A stretch of DNA of 64,000 nucleotides from Balneolaceae bacterium (lineage in GTDB: Bacteria; Bacteroidota; Rhodothermia; Balneolales; Balneolaceae): assembly GCA_034521495.1 (NCBI GenBank), contig JAXHMK010000022.1, positions 124,001-188,000 on the forward strand. Reading direction: 5' to 3'. The position numbers were made by a program, and so were the translations under genes. Shown piece after piece: positions 51,854 to 60,502 of the stretch. How positions within the stretch are numbered: the first letter of the stretch is position 1; the number at the start of each line of letters is the position of its first letter. The notes below the pieces were generated by a model that was not told the origin of the DNA, did not search any database, and saw only the letters and a program-made list of their open reading frames with translations.

Positions 51854-52702
51854 CTATGCATGTAACAACTTCCAGTGTTCTTCCTGGATCGCTTTAACAA
51901 CGGGCCCAGGTTTACCGGTACCAAGATTCTTCCCGTTAATTACAGTTACCGGTTGAATGTCCGTAGTCGTACCTGAGAAAAAGAGCTCATCAAGTTCAAA
52001 CAGTTCTTCCTCGCGGATTGGGTTCAAGTGAACGGGAATGTCCAGTTTATCGGCAATTTCCAGAACAACTTGTCTTGTTATTCCACTCAAAATATAGTTT
52101 GATTCCGGATAGGTATAGAGTTCCCCATCTTTCACTCCAAAAATATTGGCATTCGGGCTTTCGGTAATCACTCCGTCGCGAATCAACAGTGCACTGTTTA
52201 CACCTGCATCCTGAGCCTGTTGCTTGGCAAGGGTATTGGGGAGAAGCTGTACTGTTTTGATATTACAACGCGTCCACCGAACATCTGCAAGAGTAATGAC
52301 ATCCACACCGGTTTCATGCAGTTCGGTGTGTGGTGTAAACGCACTGGCTGATAGATAAATAGACGGTTTTACGGCAGGATTTGGAAATGTGTGAGTGCGT
52401 GGCCATGCTGTACCGCGCGTAATTTGAAGATAGATGGCTGCCTCTCCTTCAAGCAAGTCATTTTTTTCCAGGAGTTCACGGCTGATCTTCGGAATATCAT
52501 CAAGAACAGAATGATTAATATTAATTTTAAGTGATTTTAATCCCTGCTCTAATCGTTCAAGGTGCTCCTTTTCCCGGAAGGGTTTACCATTTATAATTCG
52601 GGTTACTTCATAAACACCATCTCCAAAAATAAAGCCGCGATCAGCGACAGAAACTTTCGCTTCATTATGTTCAACAAATGATCCGTTTAAATATACCTGC
52701 AT
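51854..52702 (-). CDS. dat: D-amino-acid aminotransferase-like fold-type IV PLP enzyme
   Basis: A 282-residue class IV aminotransferase. The pattern VYLNGSFVEHNEAKVSVADRGFIFGDGVYEV opens the family, and the PLP lysine lies in RWTRCNIKTVQLLPNTLAKQ, which matches the D-alanine aminotransferase motif (RW.RCDIK). SALLIRDGVITESPNANIF and SGTTTDIQPVT complete the active site. It is expected to interconvert D-amino acids and 2-oxo acids; branched-chain aminotransferase activity is the alternative, but the RCNIK context favours Dat. Confidence 0.9.
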   Translation of the reverse strand: MQVYLNGSFVEHNEAKVSVADRGFIFGDGVYEVTRIINGKPFREKEHLERLEQGLKSLKININHSVLDDIPKISRELLEKNDLLEGEAAIYLQITRGTAWPRTHTFPNPAVKPSIYLSASAFTPHTELHETGVDVITLADVRWTRCNIKTVQLLPNTLAKQQAQDAGVNSALLIRDGVITESPNANIFGVKDGELYTYPESNYILSGITRQVVLEIADKLDIPVHLNPIREEELFELDELFFSGTTTDIQPVTVINGKNLGTGKPGPVVKAIQEEHWKLLHA

Positions 52703-52880
52703 CGTATTATTTTAATTTGATATTGACTTGCAATGATAAATCTTTTCAGTCAAAATTGGTATTTAAATCCTGTATTAATCAAATAAAAAGACTGATATGA
52801 GCTTCTCCGGCCTCAACAAACAAGTATACTCATCTGATGATTTGTGGGTTAAGTTAGTAAGACTCGCCAGCCCAAAAACC

Positions 52881-53215
52881 CAATGAGCAGGCGAGGCAAT
52901 GTACGCCGGACAGCTTGCCCGGCACGACAGATTTAGTATTGGCAACGTCCAGGTGTGCGTTTTAATAGATAATTCAGACATCCTGCTTCACCCGCATCAA
53001 TAGTTTTGAGTTGATGAGTAACGAGCTGGCAGCCCGTTGTACATGTACGCCAGACAGCTTGTCCGGCACGATACTTAAAGATTAGGATAGAGAAAGTTGA
53101 TGTAGGTTGTAGATCAACAAACAGGGATTCAACCCAGCGTATTTACCAATAATTTGGGATGGTCAGTAACGGGCAAGCTGCCCGTTGTACATGTATGCCG
53201 GACAGCTTGTCCGGC
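52881..53215. repeat. Cluster of REP-like palindromic repeats
   Basis: The 593-base gap 52703-53295 holds three related units: GTACGCCGGACAGCTTGCCCGGCACGAC near 52901-52928, GAGTAACGAGCTGGCAGCCCGTTGTACATG.. with CCAGACAGCTTGTCCGGCACG at 53016-53070, and CAGTAACGGGCAAGCTGCCCGTTGTACA plus GCCGGACAGCTTGTCCGGC at 53164-53215. The first unit is partial. The same repeat occurs at 46576. No gene is seen; translated frames are only repeats. Confidence 0.6.
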
Positions 53216-53295
53216 CACTGATTATTAAAATAAAATTTGTAGAAACGGATAGAGTCTGTCCCGAACACTTTGAGGGCTGCCCGATGCACTTTAAA

Positions 53296-53784
53296 TTATC
53301 CCAACTCCTTAAACCGAACTTTTCGTGTTTCGGTATCAAATGTGGCAACCATAGGATCTGCATCGAAGCCATTCACACTTCCCGGGTTGATTGAAAGAGT
53401 ATCACCAATGGTGTCCACCTTAGGCTCGTGTGTATGGCCGGATATCACAACATCATATTTTCCACACAACTCCAGGCTCTCCGTAATTTCCGGATATGTA
53501 CCATGATAGACGCCGAATGTTATCCCGTCCTCTTCAATTCTGGAGAAATCACCGTAAAGTGTACCGTTGATCATATCAAATTTTTTCATCAAAAGGTATT
53601 TGTCACCATCATTGTTTCCAAAAACACCGTGCAGATCTAATTCCTCAAATAGGGGAATGATAAACGGACTGCAATAATCACCGGCATGAATTACCCGTTT
53701 GATCCTATTCTCCTTAAAAAAGGAAACTGCTTTTTTGACATGTTCTATGTGATCATGTGAGTCTGAACAGATACCTATTTTCAT
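53296..53784 (-). CDS. YfcE/MJ0936-type metallophosphoesterase
   Basis: A 162-residue calcineurin-like phosphoesterase. All metal-binding motifs are visible: ICSDSHDH at the start, VIHAGDYCS, GVFGNNDGD, VYHGT and VISGHTHEP. It should hydrolyse small phosphodiesters with a di-metal centre; the true substrate is not known. It lies alone on the minus strand, with a REP-rich gap downstream. Confidence 0.93.
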   Translation of the reverse strand: MKIGICSDSHDHIEHVKKAVSFFKENRIKRVIHAGDYCSPFIIPLFEELDLHGVFGNNDGDKYLLMKKFDMINGTLYGDFSRIEEDGITFGVYHGTYPEITESLELCGKYDVVISGHTHEPKVDTIGDTLSINPGSVNGFDADPMVATFDTETRKVRFKELG

Positions 53785-53912
53785 GATAATCGGGGTTTCT
53801 AAATTAATACGAATAAGAGTTTAAAGAACAAATCCACGGATCTTCATGAAGAATCACGCTTATGCTTTTATCAAATCTTTATTAACTTGTCCATTCAATT
53901 TAAAAGTACCAA

Positions 53913-54004
53913 AGACTTCCGAAGTCTGTGTAAACTTTTTTAAACTGATAAACGCAAATCAAAAAATAAACCGTTTTTAAAGAATCTGGAGACTTCGGAA
54001 GTCT
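53913..54004. repeat. Two palindromes AGACTTC-GAAGTCT
   Basis: AGACTTCCGAAGTCT at 53913-53927 and AGACTTCGGAAGTCT at 53990-54004 are each self-complementary and are also inverted relative to each other. They sit in the divergent gap between the phosphoesterase and gatC. Their role is unknown; they could be a repeat, a hairpin or a regulator site. Confidence 0.45.
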
Positions 54005-54059
54005 GTTTTAATTAAATATAGCAACACAATTTTTCAACCAAGAATTTAGATTTCTGATC

Positions 54060-54350
54060 ATGTCCGTAACAAAAGATGATGTACAATATGTAGCCAATCT
54101 TGCACGGCTGCAACTCACCGATGAAGAGGCCGAGAATTTCAAAGAGGATATGAATGATATTCTTGGATATATCGATCAACTGAATGAGTTGGATACAGAA
54201 GATGTGGAACCTCTGGAGCACGTGACGGAAATTACAGCCAGTAAATTCAGAGAAGACGAAGCCAAAGAGCCTATCAGCCACGAAGACGCCCTGAAAAACG
54301 CCCCGGACGCCGATTCTGACTATTTCCGTGTTCCAAGAGTCATAGAATAA
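54060..54350 (+). CDS. gatC: Aspartyl/glutamyl-tRNA amidotransferase subunit C
   Basis: A 96-residue subunit that bridges GatA and GatB in the complex converting Glu-tRNA(Gln) or Asp-tRNA(Asn) into the amidated form. The pattern VTKDDVQYVANLARLQLTDEEAENF, LGYIDQLNELDTEDVEP and a C-terminal DSDYFRVPRVIE is diagnostic and the length is normal. gatA and gatB are not in the window. The next gene starts 1 base after its stop. Confidence 0.95.
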   Translation: MSVTKDDVQYVANLARLQLTDEEAENFKEDMNDILGYIDQLNELDTEDVEPLEHVTEITASKFREDEAKEPISHEDALKNAPDADSDYFRVPRVIE

Positions 54351-54351
54351 A

Positions 54352-56841
54352 ATGGCAAGACGTAAAGGAAAACAGGGTGGGCCGGAACCGGATTTTTGGG
54401 ATAAATTGTCCACAGGAAAACAGCATCTGCTGGCTCTTGGATTTCTGTTTCTGCTGCCTTTCTTTTTACATTTTTCTTCCACTCTGGGCGGTCAGCAGTA
54501 TATGGGGAGTGATGTTATTCAATGGCGTGCCGGTGCGGAGAGTTTAATTGAATATAAAGAGGAAACCGGAGAGATAGCCCACTGGGCTACCAATATGTTT
54601 TCGGGAATGCCGGCGAACACCATCTCCCATCCGCCGAAGGTGATGAACCTGGACAACACACTTCTCAGCTTTCTTGATTTTATCTACCCGGCCGCGCAGA
54701 TGTGGATTTTGCTGGGTGGTGCCTATCTAATGTTTATTATGTTGGGCAGCCGTCCTCTCTCAGCTGTTTTCGGGGCGATTGCCATTGGGTTTACAACGTA
54801 TGTTGCATTGATTATCGGTGCCGGCCATAAGGCAAAATTTGTGGCATATATCTATATTCCATGGCTCTATGTGGGATATCTGATGATTACCCGATCACAG
54901 AAAAACAGGTGGATCTCATTTTTTATATTTGCACTGGCGCTCACACTTCACCTTCGTGCATACCATCCCCAAATAACTTACTATTTCCTGTTTCCGCTCG
55001 GAACTCTTTTTATTTACGATTGGGTAAAAGCCATTAAAGAAGATCAGTCAAAAAAATTCCTGAAATATTCAGGGTGGCTTGTAGGAGCTGGTATTGTAGC
55101 TATTTTCATCACATTTCAGATGTACTGGAGTACACTGGAATATTCCCCCTACAGTATGCGCGGAGGAACGGCGGCGGCAGGTACAGATGGCTTGGCCAGG
55201 GATTACGCGTTTGGATGGTCGCAGGGTTGGGGGGAGCTTTTAACACTGCTGATACCCGGAGCTTACGGCGGATCTGAACTTTACTGGGGACCTAAATCAT
55301 TTACCAGTGGTCCTCACTATTTTGGTGCGTTTGCCTTTCTCTTTTTTATGTTTGGTTTGATGAAATCTTCCCACAAATTTAAGCACCTTTTCCTCTGGCC
55401 GGGAGTTGCAGCGGTTCTCTTTTCACTTGGTGAACATTTCGGCCTGTTGAACAACCTGATGTTCGGGTTTTTCCCTTTGTTTGATAAATTCCGGGTTCCG
55501 GAAACCTGGTTAATCATGGCAATTTTCTGCTTTTCTGCAATTTCCGTTTTTGGCCTGGACTGGCTTATTACTGAGATCAGGAAGCGCATGCAGAAAGGGA
55601 ACTGGAAGATGCCGCTATTTATCAGTTCTGCTATCGCTCTGGGTGCTATTTTGATTGCATTACAAGGACTCTCCTTTGAAAAACCGGGAGAACGCCAACA
55701 ACTTGAACAGAGGGTTGCAGTTCAGAATAATGTTTCTGTAGATGATCCGAGAGTCTCTCAAACGGTATCGAATCTGCTTCAAACACAAATAATCCCCGAA
55801 CGCAAAGATCTGGCTCAGAAAGATGCGATTCGATTTGCATTGCTGTTTGTGATCGGGGCTGGAATTATATGGGCAATGGGAGCCGGTAAAATACCGATCT
55901 CTGCCGGCGCCATTTCATTATGTGTGATTCTTGCATACGATTTAATGAGCGTGGACAAACGCTACATGAGTGAAAGTGCATTGGTTGATGATGACACATC
56001 GCGTGAGGAAGTCATACAACAGCGCCAGCGCGGACTGGACCAATTCGTGTCCGAGAATGTATCCCACGAAGAGGGTTGGGAATACAGGGTCTTTCCTATT
56101 CTCGATAACCCGTTTAATAATGCAATTCCCGCTTATTTTTATCCGTCGGTTGGAGGATATTCGGGAGCTAAATTGGGCTATTACCAGGATTTGATTGATA
56201 GATATTTTCGGGATTTTATTGGCCAGATGTACAGATCGGGGGCAACAAATGCCAATACCGGTGTTTTAAATATGCTGAATGTAAAATACGTGACCGCTCC
56301 ACAACCGTTTTCTCCGCCGGGTTTTGAGGTTGTACATCCAACTGATCAGGGAGTGGTGATGGAAAACTTGAATGTACTCCCCAAAGCCTTTTTTGCGGAT
56401 TCTGTGGCTGTGATGGAAAATCAACAGGAGGTTTTGAATCAACTAACGGGTGATTTCGATCCAACTAAAACTGCATATGTTACACAAGAATCTTCGTTGA
56501 ATATTCAAGCGGATAGTACCGCCTCTGTTACAGTTACTGAATATAATCCAAATTATATTTCACTGGATATTTCCCGTTCTGAACCCGGTTTTTTAGTGCT
56601 TAGCGAAATCTGGTATCCCCCGGGCTGGACAGCTACTTTGAATGGAGAAGAGATGGATATCATCAGAACGAACTATGTGCTTCGGGGATTTGAAATTCCC
56701 GCTGGTAATCATACTCTTGAAATGACGCTTGAACCGGTTTGGTATACCACAGGAAAATGGATAGCGCGATTTGGGAACCTGCTTTTGTTTGGTATGGGGG
56801 CGATTGGGATATTTATATTCTTTAGAAATAGAGATACTTAA
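54352..56841 (+). CDS. YfhO-like polytopic membrane protein
   Basis: An 829-residue membrane protein with roughly twelve helices (about residues 25-530) and a large C-terminal soluble part. YfhO-type features are the MGSDVIQWRAGAES and NMFSGMPANT motifs near the start, FRVPETWLIMAIF, NVKYVTAP and the end motif EIWYPPGWTATLNGEE with LRGFEIPAGNHTLEM. YfhO proteins are linked to surface glycan or lipid modification, probably as GT-C-like transferases. It follows gatC by one base but is functionally separate. It is convergent with the sulfotransferase. Confidence 0.9.
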   Translation: MARRKGKQGGPEPDFWDKLSTGKQHLLALGFLFLLPFFLHFSSTLGGQQYMGSDVIQWRAGAESLIEYKEETGEIAHWATNMFSGMPANTISHPPKVMNLDNTLLSFLDFIYPAAQMWILLGGAYLMFIMLGSRPLSAVFGAIAIGFTTYVALIIGAGHKAKFVAYIYIPWLYVGYLMITRSQKNRWISFFIFALALTLHLRAYHPQITYYFLFPLGTLFIYDWVKAIKEDQSKKFLKYSGWLVGAGIVAIFITFQMYWSTLEYSPYSMRGGTAAAGTDGLARDYAFGWSQGWGELLTLLIPGAYGGSELYWGPKSFTSGPHYFGAFAFLFFMFGLMKSSHKFKHLFLWPGVAAVLFSLGEHFGLLNNLMFGFFPLFDKFRVPETWLIMAIFCFSAISVFGLDWLITEIRKRMQKGNWKMPLFISSAIALGAILIALQGLSFEKPGERQQLEQRVAVQNNVSVDDPRVSQTVSNLLQTQIIPERKDLAQKDAIRFALLFVIGAGIIWAMGAGKIPISAGAISLCVILAYDLMSVDKRYMSESALVDDDTSREEVIQQRQRGLDQFVSENVSHEEGWEYRVFPILDNPFNNAIPAYFYPSVGGYSGAKLGYYQDLIDRYFRDFIGQMYRSGATNANTGVLNMLNVKYVTAPQPFSPPGFEVVHPTDQGVVMENLNVLPKAFFADSVAVMENQQEVLNQLTGDFDPTKTAYVTQESSLNIQADSTASVTVTEYNPNYISLDISRSEPGFLVLSEIWYPPGWTATLNGEEMDIIRTNYVLRGFEIPAGNHTLEMTLEPVWYTTGKWIARFGNLLLFGMGAIGIFIFFRNRDT

Positions 56842-56856
56842 GTGAAGTAGTAATTC

Positions 56857-57678
56857 TTATTTCGTAGAGTGTTCAGTTCTATATCGTTTTAAAACGTCTT
56901 CACTTGAATAGAACTCGCTAAACAATTCGTAATCCTTTTTATAGAATTCAAGAAGGAACTGTAGCGAGGAATGACTTAAATCAGATAATTGAAATTTGGG
57001 TCCGCCTGATTTCCGGCTTTTCATTACGAGAGTGCTATCGTAACTATTCAGCATGTTTTGCAGGGAATTTAACTCTTCAAATGGGAAAGTCTTATCCGCG
57101 TATTCCAGTGTGCCTCCTAAAAGATTAGATTGCAGCTCGGTGTGGTGCCGGATACCGGGATTCATACGCCGGTATTCAACTAAGTTCAGTGCAAAAGTAT
57201 CCAGGTCAGGTTCAGAAGAAAGCCCGATTCGATCGAGTTTATTTCTGCTTTTTTGAAGATCTCCCAGCTGTACAACTCTGTTTCCATAGCACGACAGAAA
57301 CCGGTCAATGGGATCGCGAATGACTGTAAAACAGAATGCATTGTGTTTTTTTAATGCCTCAATACCAGTAAATGCGTCCCTTTGCTTATTATAAAAATCG
57401 TGCAAACTTTGATATCCATACTTTCGATAATTTGAGAGATCAAAAGATTCATGATACTCAAGGTAGTGCATGGCATGTTTTAAAGATGTACATGCATTTT
57501 TTGGTATAGGAATATAAATCAAATCAAGATTTTTCAGATAAATCTGGTGGACTTGATATCCGGATAAACCAAGTTTTCTTGCTGCCAATCTAAATATGTG
57601 GCGAATATTCAGATACAGACGAACTATTTGCTGTCGTATTCTTCTATGTAAGGAATGGATATTGCGTTTTCTGATCAT
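56857..57678 (-). CDS. Sulfotransferase family 2 protein, carbohydrate type
   Basis: A 273-residue PAPS-dependent sulfotransferase. The 5'-phosphosulfate loop IYIPIPKNACTSLKHAM lies at about residues 53-68, and the 3'-phosphate loop FTVIRDPIDRFLSCY at about 137-150. The N-terminus is basic and lacks an obvious signal peptide or membrane anchor. Its start overlaps the stop of the upstream glycosyltransferase by 4 bases, so the two are co-translated; a role in sulfating a surface glycan or related acceptor is the natural inference. Confidence 0.88.
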   Translation of the reverse strand: MIRKRNIHSLHRRIRQQIVRLYLNIRHIFRLAARKLGLSGYQVHQIYLKNLDLIYIPIPKNACTSLKHAMHYLEYHESFDLSNYRKYGYQSLHDFYNKQRDAFTGIEALKKHNAFCFTVIRDPIDRFLSCYGNRVVQLGDLQKSRNKLDRIGLSSEPDLDTFALNLVEYRRMNPGIRHHTELQSNLLGGTLEYADKTFPFEELNSLQNMLNSYDSTLVMKSRKSGGPKFQLSDLSHSSLQFLLEFYKKDYELFSEFYSSEDVLKRYRTEHSTK

Positions 57679-58505
57679 AAAAGGTACTTATTGGCAACCC
57701 AGCGCTTCAGTTCTTTAAATAGTTTTTTTGGAGGAACCCAACCTAAAATATCAAAAAAAGACCTGATCTTTCCCTGGGCCAGCCGAATATTGTAGAGTTG
57801 ATATCTCCGCTGATCCCGGTTCATTTTTGATTTGTGCTTTTGGTAGACCGAAAGATAACCGTGAAGCTGTGATTTAGAGTTCGAAATTCGCTCGGTTGAT
57901 TTTCCCCGATGAATGGTTTGCAAAGGTTTTTGAATGACCTTAACAGGCCCAAATTTCTCACAAAGCCGAATCCACAAATCATAATCCTGGGCGGCCTTCA
58001 GGGATTCATCAAACCCGCCAATCTCCATCAATCTCACTTTTTTGGCGAGAACCTGATTACCTACGTAATTGGAATAAAGCAGATCATTCAAAGTAATCTT
58101 CTTTTTTTTGTGCCAGACGACAGAACGGTTTGACGAGACCATTTTATCATTTGATGTGATACATGCAAAGGAATCATCGTAGTTTTCTAACAGCAGGGTT
58201 ATTCGTTCTGGATGCCACTCGTCGTCATCATCCAAACCGGCTACAAATTCTCCCTGTGCCCGTTCAATTCCCTGGTTTCGTGCCCTGCAGGCCCCAACGG
58301 ATTCCTCATTTCGAATCAGAATGATGGAGTGTTCTTTTTGATATTCTGCAATCACGGCTGCAGTATCATCTGTTGAGCCATCATCCACCACGATTATTTC
58401 AATATTTTTATAGGTTTGATTGAGAACCGACTCAATAGCCCTCGGCAGTAGATCTGCCCGGTTTTTGGTAGTGATAATTGCAGAGACAAGTGGTTGGGAG
58501 TTCAT
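57675..58505 (-). CDS. GT2 family glycosyltransferase
   Basis: A 276-residue cytosolic-face family 2 glycosyltransferase. GT-A motifs are LVSAIITTKNRADLLPRAIESVL at the start, IEIIVVDDGSTDDT (nucleotide-binding), VAGLDDDDEWHPERI (DxD-type metal site) and AQDYDLWIRLCEKFG near the C-terminus (catalytic/ED region). Probably adds a sugar to a surface polysaccharide. It is operonic with the sulfotransferase downstream. Confidence 0.93.
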   Translation of the reverse strand: MNSQPLVSAIITTKNRADLLPRAIESVLNQTYKNIEIIVVDDGSTDDTAAVIAEYQKEHSIILIRNEESVGACRARNQGIERAQGEFVAGLDDDDEWHPERITLLLENYDDSFACITSNDKMVSSNRSVVWHKKKKITLNDLLYSNYVGNQVLAKKVRLMEIGGFDESLKAAQDYDLWIRLCEKFGPVKVIQKPLQTIHRGKSTERISNSKSQLHGYLSVYQKHKSKMNRDQRRYQLYNIRLAQGKIRSFFDILGWVPPKKLFKELKRWVANKYLL

Positions 58506-58534
58506 GATTATTCAGTAAAAAAATTACTCTTATG

Positions 58535-58692
58535 AAGCCGTCCAAAAAGAATGACATTCTAAACTTGATACTCCAAAGGAGTCCTTGGGACAGAATCTCC
58601 AATCATTAATAAAGTTTGGAGATACCGGATCGTGATCCGGTAGAATAAAATTGAATTTATTTACTTAAAGTGCATTTTTTTGGACTTCCTCG
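58535..58692. repeat. Possible element with GTCCAAAAA ends
   Basis: GAAGCCGTCCAAAAAGA near 58534-58550 and its approximate inverse TTTTTTGGACTTCCTC at 58675-58690 bound about 155 bases in the divergent glycan-gene promoter. A hairpin CCGGATCGTGATCCGG lies inside at 58625-58640. The ends resemble those at 24291/24508, suggesting one degenerate family. Confidence 0.35.
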
Positions 58693-58788
58693 AAGAGGCT
58701 GCGGACATTTGAAGGTTTTTAAACCAACATTCATAATGGATTATAATACTTCATTCTGTATCCATAGAATAATTACCTTTGGGATGGT

Positions 58789-59658
58789 ATGAAAAAAATG
58801 GTCAAATATTTACTTAGAAAACTGTTTTGGGGATTTTTTCGCCACTTGCTGCCGGATGAACTCTACCTGAAGATTCGCTATTGGATAGAACTGGACGAGT
58901 GGCCGGACCTGAATCAACCCAGAAAATTCACTGAAAAGATTCAATATCTGAAATTGCATGAACAGTCCGGAGTTCGCAAAAAAGTGGCAAACCGAACCAC
59001 TGCAAGAGAGTATGTCAAAGAAAAAGTTGGAAGGGACTATCTGATCCCTCTGATTGGAATTTACGATGAACTGACCCGCGAAATTTGGGATTCTCTGCCG
59101 AATCAATTTGTGCTCAAAGCCAATCATGGAAGCGCAATGTTAAAGATTGTGTTTGATAAAAGTCAGGAGGAATATCATGATCTGTATCATCAAACCGAAA
59201 AATGGAAAAAGTTCGATTATGCTGAGTTCGGTCGCGAAAGAGTATATGATGGCATTCCCCGAACCATTGTTGCTGAGAAGCTGCTGCTGGATAAAGATGG
59301 AAGTATTCCGCCGGACTATAAATTTTTCTGCTTTCATGGCCGTGTGGAGATTATCCAGGTAGATATCGACCGGTTCAACAATCAAAAAAGAAAATTAGTA
59401 GATCGGGATTTTACGGAGATCAAAGCAACTATTTTACATCCGAAATATAAAGAGGATTTAGAGTGTCCGGAAAATCTTGATGAAGCGATTGATCTGGCCG
59501 AGAAGTTGTCAGCTGATTTTAATTTTATCCGGGTGGACCTGTATCTGCTCGAGAATAAGATCTATGTTGGCGAGCTTACAAATTATCCGGGAAATGGATT
59601 CCAACCGTTCCAGCCCGAGTCGATGGAATACAAAGTAGGAGATTTGCTGCAATTATGA
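58789..59658 (+). CDS. TupA-like ATP-grasp protein
   Basis: A 289-residue protein of the ATP-grasp TupA type: LPDELYLKIRYWIELDEWPDLNQPRKFTEKIQYLKL, YVKEKVGRDYLIPLIGIYD, FVLKANHGSAMLKIV (ATP-binding lysine), AEKLLLDKDGSIPPDYKFFCFHGRVEIIQVD and FNFIRVDLYLLENKIYVGELTNYPGNGFQPF near the C-terminus. TupA-type proteins are found in teichuronopeptide and polysaccharide gene clusters and probably join an amino acid or similar group to a glycan. The downstream sulfotransferase overlaps by 4 bases. Confidence 0.88.
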   Translation: MKKMVKYLLRKLFWGFFRHLLPDELYLKIRYWIELDEWPDLNQPRKFTEKIQYLKLHEQSGVRKKVANRTTAREYVKEKVGRDYLIPLIGIYDELTREIWDSLPNQFVLKANHGSAMLKIVFDKSQEEYHDLYHQTEKWKKFDYAEFGRERVYDGIPRTIVAEKLLLDKDGSIPPDYKFFCFHGRVEIIQVDIDRFNNQKRKLVDRDFTEIKATILHPKYKEDLECPENLDEAIDLAEKLSADFNFIRVDLYLLENKIYVGELTNYPGNGFQPFQPESMEYKVGDLLQL

Positions 59659-60473
59659 ACCAGATACATATCGTAGGAGTGAGCCCCAGATCGGGTACAA
59701 CATTGCTGGCTGAAGCGATGAAAACCTGTTTTAACATAGATTATTGCACTCCGCATGAAGATCGCCTGTTTACTCGTCCACCGTTCAGAACGGATGTATT
59801 CTTGACTAAACGCCCCAGGGATATAATGATAGCAGGGCCAAGCTTAAAGGTGGATCCGAATTTTTATGTGATCTGCCTGATCCGCGACCCTCGTGATATT
59901 ATCTGCAGTAACCATCAAAAAGCCCCCGACCAATATTGGACCGGCCTGAAATTCTGGAAGATATATAGTAAAAAAGTAAAAGAGCTTGAAAAATTTTCCC
60001 GATTTACTGCCATTAAATATGAAGAGTTGGTATCTGACCCGGATCGAATCCAGGAACGATTAATGGAAAAAATTCCGATTCTGGAGAAAAAGATGAATTT
60101 TAGTGAATACCATCTGGCGGCGTCCGTTTCCGATTCTTCAAAAGAAGCGTTGAAAAGTGTTCGCCCTATCAAACCGACAAGCGTGGGAAAGTGGAAAGAG
60201 CATAAAGCACGGGTGGCGGGGCAGATTCAATTGCACGGATCAATCGCAGAAGATTTGATCCGGTTTGGTTACGAAGAGGATGAAGAATGGCTGAAAGAGC
60301 TTAGTGGTGTGGAGCCGGATCTTTCTGAAAGTTATCGCAGCGAGTTTGTTACATTGAAAGATCGAATCGGTTTCAGGGCCGGAAAATATGCCGAGGCCGC
60401 AAGACGAATAATCGAACGATTTCTTGGAACAAGAATACGGATTACACATCCCAAGAAGTGGTTTAAACCATAA
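59655..60473 (+). CDS. Sulfotransferase, second copy in the glycan cluster
   Basis: A 272-residue sulfotransferase. The N-terminal phosphosulfate loop is HIVGVSPRSGTTLLAEAM, followed by the VICLIRDPRDIICSNHQKAP motif at about residues 73-92. It has no signal peptide and looks cytosolic. It differs in type from the 56857 gene (this one has the PRSGTT loop). The 4-base overlap with the TupA-like gene suggests modification of the same surface product. Confidence 0.87.
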   Translation: MNQIHIVGVSPRSGTTLLAEAMKTCFNIDYCTPHEDRLFTRPPFRTDVFLTKRPRDIMIAGPSLKVDPNFYVICLIRDPRDIICSNHQKAPDQYWTGLKFWKIYSKKVKELEKFSRFTAIKYEELVSDPDRIQERLMEKIPILEKKMNFSEYHLAASVSDSSKEALKSVRPIKPTSVGKWKEHKARVAGQIQLHGSIAEDLIRFGYEEDEEWLKELSGVEPDLSESYRSEFVTLKDRIGFRAGKYAEAARRIIERFLGTRIRITHPKKWFKP

Positions 60474-60502
60474 AATTTTATGATGATTGACTAAATCCAT
60501 TC

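Noticed and set aside
54012-54482. Minus-strand frame of 156 codons over gatC
   Set aside because: It is antisense to gatC, whose family pattern is unambiguous.
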